Part shown: piece after piece, positions 58,801 to 64,000 of the stretch
Numbering within the stretch: the stretch's first letter is position 1
How the letters are laid out: every line of letters starts with the position of its first letter
NCBI RefSeq assembly: GCF_039830145.1
Contig: NZ_CP156082.1
Coordinates: 2,064,001-2,128,000 of the forward strand
Direction: 5' to 3'
DNA length: 64,000 bases
From: Croceibacterium sp. TMG7-5b_MA50
Lineage (GTDB): Bacteria; Pseudomonadota; Alphaproteobacteria; Sphingomonadales; Sphingomonadaceae
Program-made: the position numbers and the translations under genes
Notes under the pieces: generated by a model
The model's database searches: none
Told to the model about the DNA's origin: nothing
Seen by the model: the letters and a program-made list of their open reading frames with translations, nothing else

Positions 58801-60177
58801 ATGCGCCTGTCCCCTGCCCTTCGCACCGAACTCGGCGCCACCTTGCACCTCGCCGGCCCGCTGGTGCTTGCGGGCCTGCTGCAGATGGGGCTGGGCGCGA
58901 CCGATACCGCCTTCATCGCCCGGCTTGGCCCGGAACCGCTGGCAGCGGCCAGCCTGGCGGTGGCGCTGTTCTCCGTCACGATCTGGGCGTTGTCGGGCTT
59001 GTCGGGGCAGGTCGGCGCACTCGCCGCCGCCGCGATCGGAGCCGAGGGCCGGGCCTTGCGCGAAGTGCGCCGGATCACCCGCATGGGCCTGTGGCTGGCC
59101 GTGGCGAGCGGCCTCGTCGCGATGGCGATCTGCGCCTCGGGCGGCTGGCTGATGCGCGTCACGGGGCAGGACCCGGCGATCACCGCGATGAGCGTGCAAT
59201 ATCTCGACGTGATGCTGTGGTCCGCCATCCCCCTGCTAGTCAGCAACGTGCTGCGCGCGTTTGTCTCGACACTTGGCCGGCCGGTCTTCGCCACGGTGGT
59301 GGCACTGCTGTCACTGCCGCTGAACGCGCTGGGCAACTACCTGCTTGTGTACGGCGCCTGGGGTGCGCCGGAACTGGGCCTGCCCGGCGCGGCGATCGCC
59401 AGCGTGCTCACCGCGCTGACCGGCATGGCGATGTACGTCATCGCCATTCAGCGTGACCGGCGGTTGCGGCGTTATCACCTGTTCGGCAATTTCTGGCGGC
59501 CAGACTGGCCGCATATCCGCCGCCTCATCGTAGTGGGCTTGCCTGTAACCGTCACCATCGTGGCGGAAGCGGGGCTGTTCGGGGCCGCCGCCTTCCTGAT
59601 GGGGCGGCTCGGCGCGCTGGAACTGGCGGCGCATACCGTGGCGCTGTCGATCGCCTCCCTCGCCTTCCAGATCCCGTTCGGCATCGGGCAAGCGGCGACG
59701 ATCCGGGTCGGCTATTTCTATGGCGCGGGGGACATCGCGGGCGTGGGCCGCGCCGGGCTGGTCGGCACCGTGCTGGGGCAGTTAATCGCACTCGGCAGTG
59801 CGGCCCTGATGATCGGGGCCCCGCTGCTGGTCATGGCGCCGTGGATCGACGCGGGCGAGCCGGGCAATGCTGCGCTGGTGGCGCTGACCGTCAGCTACCT
59901 CACGGTCGCCGCCGCGTTCCAGCTGGCCGACAGCCTGCAGGCGGTGCTGCTGGGCGCGCTGCGGGGGCTGCAGGACACGCGCACGCCGATGGCCTACGCG
60001 GTCGCCGGCTACTGGCTGGCGGGCTTCGGCCTAGCCATCTGGCTCGGCTTCTTCACCCCTCTTGCCGGGGTAGGCGTGTGGCTCGGCCTGGCGATCGGGC
60101 TGTTCGTCGTATCAGTGCTGCTGCTGCATCGCTGGCGCCGTCGTGCACGGCTAGGTCTGCTCCGCCCCAGGTCTTGA
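58801..60177 (+). CDS. MATE-family multidrug/Na+ or H+ antiporter (NorM-like)
   Basis: 458 residues with 12 membrane segments in two similar halves. LAGPLVLAGLLQMGLGATDTAFIARLGPEPLAAASLA near the N-terminus, GLSGQVGALAAAAIGA, and PVTVTIVAEAGLFGAAAFLMGRLGALELAAHTVAL in the second half are the MATE repeats. It exports cationic drugs or metabolites. ATG 58801 gives the usual N-terminus. The gene's last bases form part of the groESL promoter. Confidence 0.93.
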   Translation: MRLSPALRTELGATLHLAGPLVLAGLLQMGLGATDTAFIARLGPEPLAAASLAVALFSVTIWALSGLSGQVGALAAAAIGAEGRALREVRRITRMGLWLAVASGLVAMAICASGGWLMRVTGQDPAITAMSVQYLDVMLWSAIPLLVSNVLRAFVSTLGRPVFATVVALLSLPLNALGNYLLVYGAWGAPELGLPGAAIASVLTALTGMAMYVIAIQRDRRLRRYHLFGNFWRPDWPHIRRLIVVGLPVTVTIVAEAGLFGAAAFLMGRLGALELAAHTVALSIASLAFQIPFGIGQAATIRVGYFYGAGDIAGVGRAGLVGTVLGQLIALGSAALMIGAPLLVMAPWIDAGEPGNAALVALTVSYLTVAAAFQLADSLQAVLLGALRGLQDTRTPMAYAVAGYWLAGFGLAIWLGFFTPLAGVGVWLGLAIGLFVVSVLLLHRWRRRARLGLLRPRS

Positions 60178-60202
60178 CGCGACCTGCCGGCCCGCACATA
60201 TG
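60174..60202 (+). promoter_or_regulatory. groESL promoter
   Basis: TTGACG and CATATG separated by 17 bases; CTTGAC at the -35 also fits an RpoH (heat-shock) element. The -35 overlaps the MATE stop codon and the expected start site falls at the CIRCE element. Confidence 0.55.
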
Positions 60203-60209
60203 CGCGGCG

Positions 60210-60236
60210 CTGGCACTCCACGACTGAGAGTGCCAG
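60210..60236. promoter_or_regulatory. CIRCE operator (HrcA-binding)
   Basis: CTGGCACTC, 9 bases, GAGTGCCAG: a perfect inverted repeat. The classic CIRCE is TTAGCACTC-N9-GAGTGCTAA, so the two outer bases differ symmetrically. It implies HrcA repression of groESL; hrcA is not in the window. Confidence 0.95.
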
Positions 60237-60270
60237 AAGAGATATCATTCAAGAGGAAGAGGTCATAACC

Positions 60271-60558
60271 ATGGCATTCCGTCCGCTGCACGACCGCGTT
60301 CTGGTCCGCCGTATCGAGGCCGAGGAAAAGACGGCCGGCGGCATCATCATCCCCGATAGCGCCAAGGAAAAGCCGAGCGAGGGCGAGATCGTCGCCGTCG
60401 GCACCGGCACCCGCGCCGAGAACGGCACCGTGACGCCGCTCGACGTCCAGGTGGGCGACCGCATCCTGTTCGGCAAGTGGTCCGGCACCGAGGTCAAGCT
60501 GAACGGCGAGGACCTGCTGATCATGAAGGAAAGCGACATCATGGGCGTGGTCGGCTGA
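60271..60558 (+). CDS. groES: Co-chaperonin GroES
   Basis: 95 residues. [33 protein letters not shown] carries the mobile loop that binds GroEL, and [31 protein letters not shown] is the conserved end. It caps the GroEL chamber. A purine-rich ribosome site (GAGGAAGAGG) precedes the ATG. Transcribed from the CIRCE-controlled promoter together with groEL. Confidence 0.98.
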   Translation: MAFRPLHDRVLVRRIEAEEKTAGGIIIPDSAKEKPSEGEIVAVGTGTRAENGTVTPLDVQVGDRILFGKWSGTEVKLNGEDLLIMKESDIMGVVG

Positions 60559-60571
60559 GCCGAACCCCTGA

Positions 60572-62245
<1,674 letters not shown>

Positions 62246-62269
62246 GTCCACGCCAAGCACCAAGAGAAC

Positions 62270-62301
62270 GGGCCCGGGGGAGCGATCCCCCGGCCCTTTT
62301 T
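62270..62301 (+). terminator. Terminator of groESL
   Basis: GGG plus CCGGGGGA (62274-62281) pair with TCCCCCGG plus CCC (62286-62296) around a GCGA loop with one bulged C, followed by TTTTT. It also lies just behind the convergent P450 stop. Confidence 0.88.
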
Positions 62302-62314
62302 CTTTGGGCGGTCC

Positions 62315-63586
62315 TCACACCGCCGGCAACGGCGAGGCCCGGTGCCTGCCATTGAACGTAACATGATAATGCTCCGGGAAAGGTCCGGCGCCGAAGTCGA
62401 TCCGCCGTGTCGCATCACCCGTTGCCCGGATGCCCGGAAAGCGCACGATGCGGCGCACTGCCTCCGGAATGGCCACCCGCCCGACATGCCGGCCAAGGCA
62501 TTCGTGATGGCCCAGCCCGAAATGCAGGTAGGAGGATGGCGGCCGGGCCGGATCGAATGCGTCGGGATCACGCATCAGGCCGGGGTCGAACATCGCCGAT
62601 CCGGTGCCCAGCGCCAGCACTGTGCCCGCCGGGATCGTCGTCTCGTAATCCGTACCCGCGCCAAGCACCCGGTCTGCCTCGGCGAATCGGAACTGGATGG
62701 TGGTGATCGGATTGAAGCGCAGCGCTTCGAAGACATGCGCATCAAACGCCTCAGTGTCGCCCGCCGCATCCGCCGCCAGCGCGCCCGCCAGCCAGTCCGG
62801 ATGGGCGAGCAACTGGTCGGTCGCATGGATGATCGCCTGCGACATGGTCTCTATACTGCCGACCAGCAGGCCGCACACATTGCTGAGCACCCGTTCGGCC
62901 GATAGCCCCGCCGCCGGCTGCCGGCTGAGATCGACCAGGCGGCTGACCGCATCGTTGCGGCCGGAAGGCGGCTCCGCCCATTTCTGCGCCAGGAAGGGCC
63001 ATAGCCACGCGCGCATCTCCGCACCGGCCGCATGGCAGCGTTTCAGGACCTCGTCGCTGAAGGGCAGATTGCGGAACATGCCATGCTGCGTGGCGAAGGA
63101 CCAGCGCAGCAGGCGCTCGTCAGGTGCCATGAAGCCGAAGATGCGCTGCACGATGCGCAGCGGCACGCGCCGGGCGATCGCCGGCACGATGTCGAGCGAG
63201 TCGGCCGCCGCATCCCGGATCGCCTCTTCTGCGGTAGCCCCGGCGAGCGCCCGCACGCGCGGCAGGTCCTCCCATCGGAGGACCGCGCGCATCAGGCCCT
63301 TCTCCTCCCAGTTGATCTCCGTCTCGTCGCGCGCGAGCATGAACGGGCCGACCGCCTCGTCCATGGTACGGCGATTCGCGCGGACGGAGAACAGCGTCGG
63401 CTGCTCAAGCACGTCCAGCACATCGGTCGCACGGGTGACAAAGGTGAACAGCGGCGTGGGCAGGATCGGGCGCTCGGCACGCAATTCGGCATACATGCCG
63501 CGCCAGTCGCCGCGCAGCCAATCGACCACGACACCTGCCTTCGCCTGCGGATCGGCGGCGGCATCGAACTGCTGCAGGAACCCCAT
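62315..63586 (-). CDS. Cytochrome P450
   Basis: 423 residues, a soluble bacterial P450 with no membrane anchor. The heme-thiolate motif is FGLGHHECLG with Cys363; the K-helix ExxR is FEALRFNP; the I-helix reads GLLVGSIETMSQ, with Glu-Thr in the oxygen-activation position but Val-Gly-Ser replacing the usual AGxD. GGAGG lies 8 bases before ATG 63586. No ferredoxin or ferredoxin reductase gene is adjacent, so electrons must come from elsewhere or the enzyme works another way. The MDEAVGPFMLARDETEINW region does not tell me a substrate. Confidence 0.92.
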   Translation of the reverse strand: MGFLQQFDAAADPQAKAGVVVDWLRGDWRGMYAELRAERPILPTPLFTFVTRATDVLDVLEQPTLFSVRANRRTMDEAVGPFMLARDETEINWEEKGLMRAVLRWEDLPRVRALAGATAEEAIRDAAADSLDIVPAIARRVPLRIVQRIFGFMAPDERLLRWSFATQHGMFRNLPFSDEVLKRCHAAGAEMRAWLWPFLAQKWAEPPSGRNDAVSRLVDLSRQPAAGLSAERVLSNVCGLLVGSIETMSQAIIHATDQLLAHPDWLAGALAADAAGDTEAFDAHVFEALRFNPITTIQFRFAEADRVLGAGTDYETTIPAGTVLALGTGSAMFDPGLMRDPDAFDPARPPSSYLHFGLGHHECLGRHVGRVAIPEAVRRIVRFPGIRATGDATRRIDFGAGPFPEHYHVTFNGRHRASPLPAV

Positions 63587-63689
63587 CGCGCAACCTCCGC
63601 CGGATATGGCGTCATCGCGCCATTCATCCCGAGTCGATACTTAGCAGGCTTTGTTTATCCGCAGAACAGCGCTGTCCAGCGCCGGGCCG

Positions 63690-64000
63690 TCAGCCTTCCA
63701 GCAATTGGTAATGGATCGGCTTGAAGCTGCCGCCATTGGAAGCATAGGCGGAGCAGGCGGTAAGGCCGATCACACAGTCGGTGACCGCACGCAGGACGAT
63801 GTGATCGCCGGGGCGCGATACCGGCGGATCGACCCGCAGCGTGCCATCCGCCGCCACGGGCACGTTCATGAACAGGTTGAAGGCGGTCGGGATCATGTCC
63901 GGCTCTACGCCGAAGGGTGCCAGCGCCTCCGCCAGGTTGCCGAAGCAGCCGCGATGGACCGGGTGCTCGGGATAGAAATGGCGGAACGTCGCCTCACTGC
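63690..64000 (-). CDS. DUF1989 (urea carboxylase-associated) protein, C-terminal part (5' end outside window)
   Basis: The frame is open from the right edge to the stop at 63690, giving 102 residues of the C-terminal half. HRGCFGNLAEALAPFG...TAFNLFMNVPVAADGTLRVDPPVSRPGDHIVLRA followed by VIGLTACSA is the pattern of the DUF1989 family. Members include urea-carboxylase-associated proteins and the carboxyguanidine deiminase subunits CgdAB; conserved Cys residues bind metal there. It lies 103 bases upstream of the P450 on the same strand, so the two may be cotranscribed. Function of this copy is open. Confidence 0.8.
   Translation of the reverse strand, partial: SEATFRHFYPEHPVHRGCFGNLAEALAPFGVEPDMIPTAFNLFMNVPVAADGTLRVDPPVSRPGDHIVLRAVTDCVIGLTACSAYASNGGSFKPIHYQLLEG

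Overview
The window looks like chromosomal DNA of an alphaproteobacterium, most likely a sphingomonad (order Sphingomonadales). I base this on the very high GC content, the hisC-tyrC pair, the rnd-lptC-lptA order, an intracellular PHA depolymerase, a 55-residue Cys-less L33, CIRCE-controlled groESL, GGAAC-type general-stress promoters, and CCTCCCC-type double-hairpin intergenic repeats. I see no phage genes, insertion sequences, CRISPR arrays, rRNA or tRNA genes. Nearly all of it is dense protein coding, with many ATGA overlaps and few gaps over 200 bases.

Layout. 1-6.1 kb: the end of a benzoylformate-decarboxylase-like TPP enzyme, a lipoprotein Cu/Zn superoxide dismutase, then a same-strand run of aldehyde dehydrogenase, aromatic-acid-type MFS carrier, S-formylglutathione hydrolase, mobA and fdhD. 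This suggests aromatic keto-acid use tied to disposal of formaldehyde and formate. 6.1-11.5 kb: a glycosyltransferase-like orphan, a metX-GNAT-metW methionine operon, and hisC-tyrC for aromatic amino acids, ended by a strong terminator. 11.7-21.2 kb: housekeeping genes (lolA, rpmG, arfB, an RluA-family synthase, UV endonuclease, SulP anion transporter, aatA, a fused pabB-pabC, a HerA-like ATPase). 21.2-36.7 kb: an inverted pair of hairpin repeats, an M1 peptidase, xthA, ribA, a membrane diguanylate cyclase, recQ, three small lipoproteins, a GlsB-type membrane protein, uppP, an M13 peptidase, an ABC exporter and phaZ. 36.9-43 kb: gltBD. 43-46.6 kb: a MarR regulator with a likely operator, a small stress-type protein, ung, rnd, lptC, lptA.

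46.7-54.4 kb is an exopolysaccharide locus: a glycosyltransferase and a WcaF-type acetyltransferase on one strand, and a TPR-like exported protein, Wzc-type tyrosine autokinase, Wza/GumB-type export lipoprotein and O-antigen-ligase/polymerase family protein on the other, with a small acidic-tailed membrane protein behind them. It lies where lptB would be expected after lptA. 54.7-64 kb: thrS, a DUF305 lipoprotein, a 437-base gap with a third hairpin repeat, yebC, ruvC, a MATE exporter, groESL with CIRCE, a cytochrome P450 and the start-truncated end of a DUF1989 gene.

I found no convincing undescribed multi-gene system. The best leads are regulatory or contextual: a palindrome plus a Shine-Dalgarno-sequestering hairpin ahead of the diguanylate cyclase, an acetyltransferase translationally coupled inside the methionine operon, candidate general-stress promoters, a covarying hairpin repeat family, a CTG start for ribA, and a P450/DUF1989 pair at the right edge. 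All functional calls come from reading motifs and family resemblance; no database search was run.
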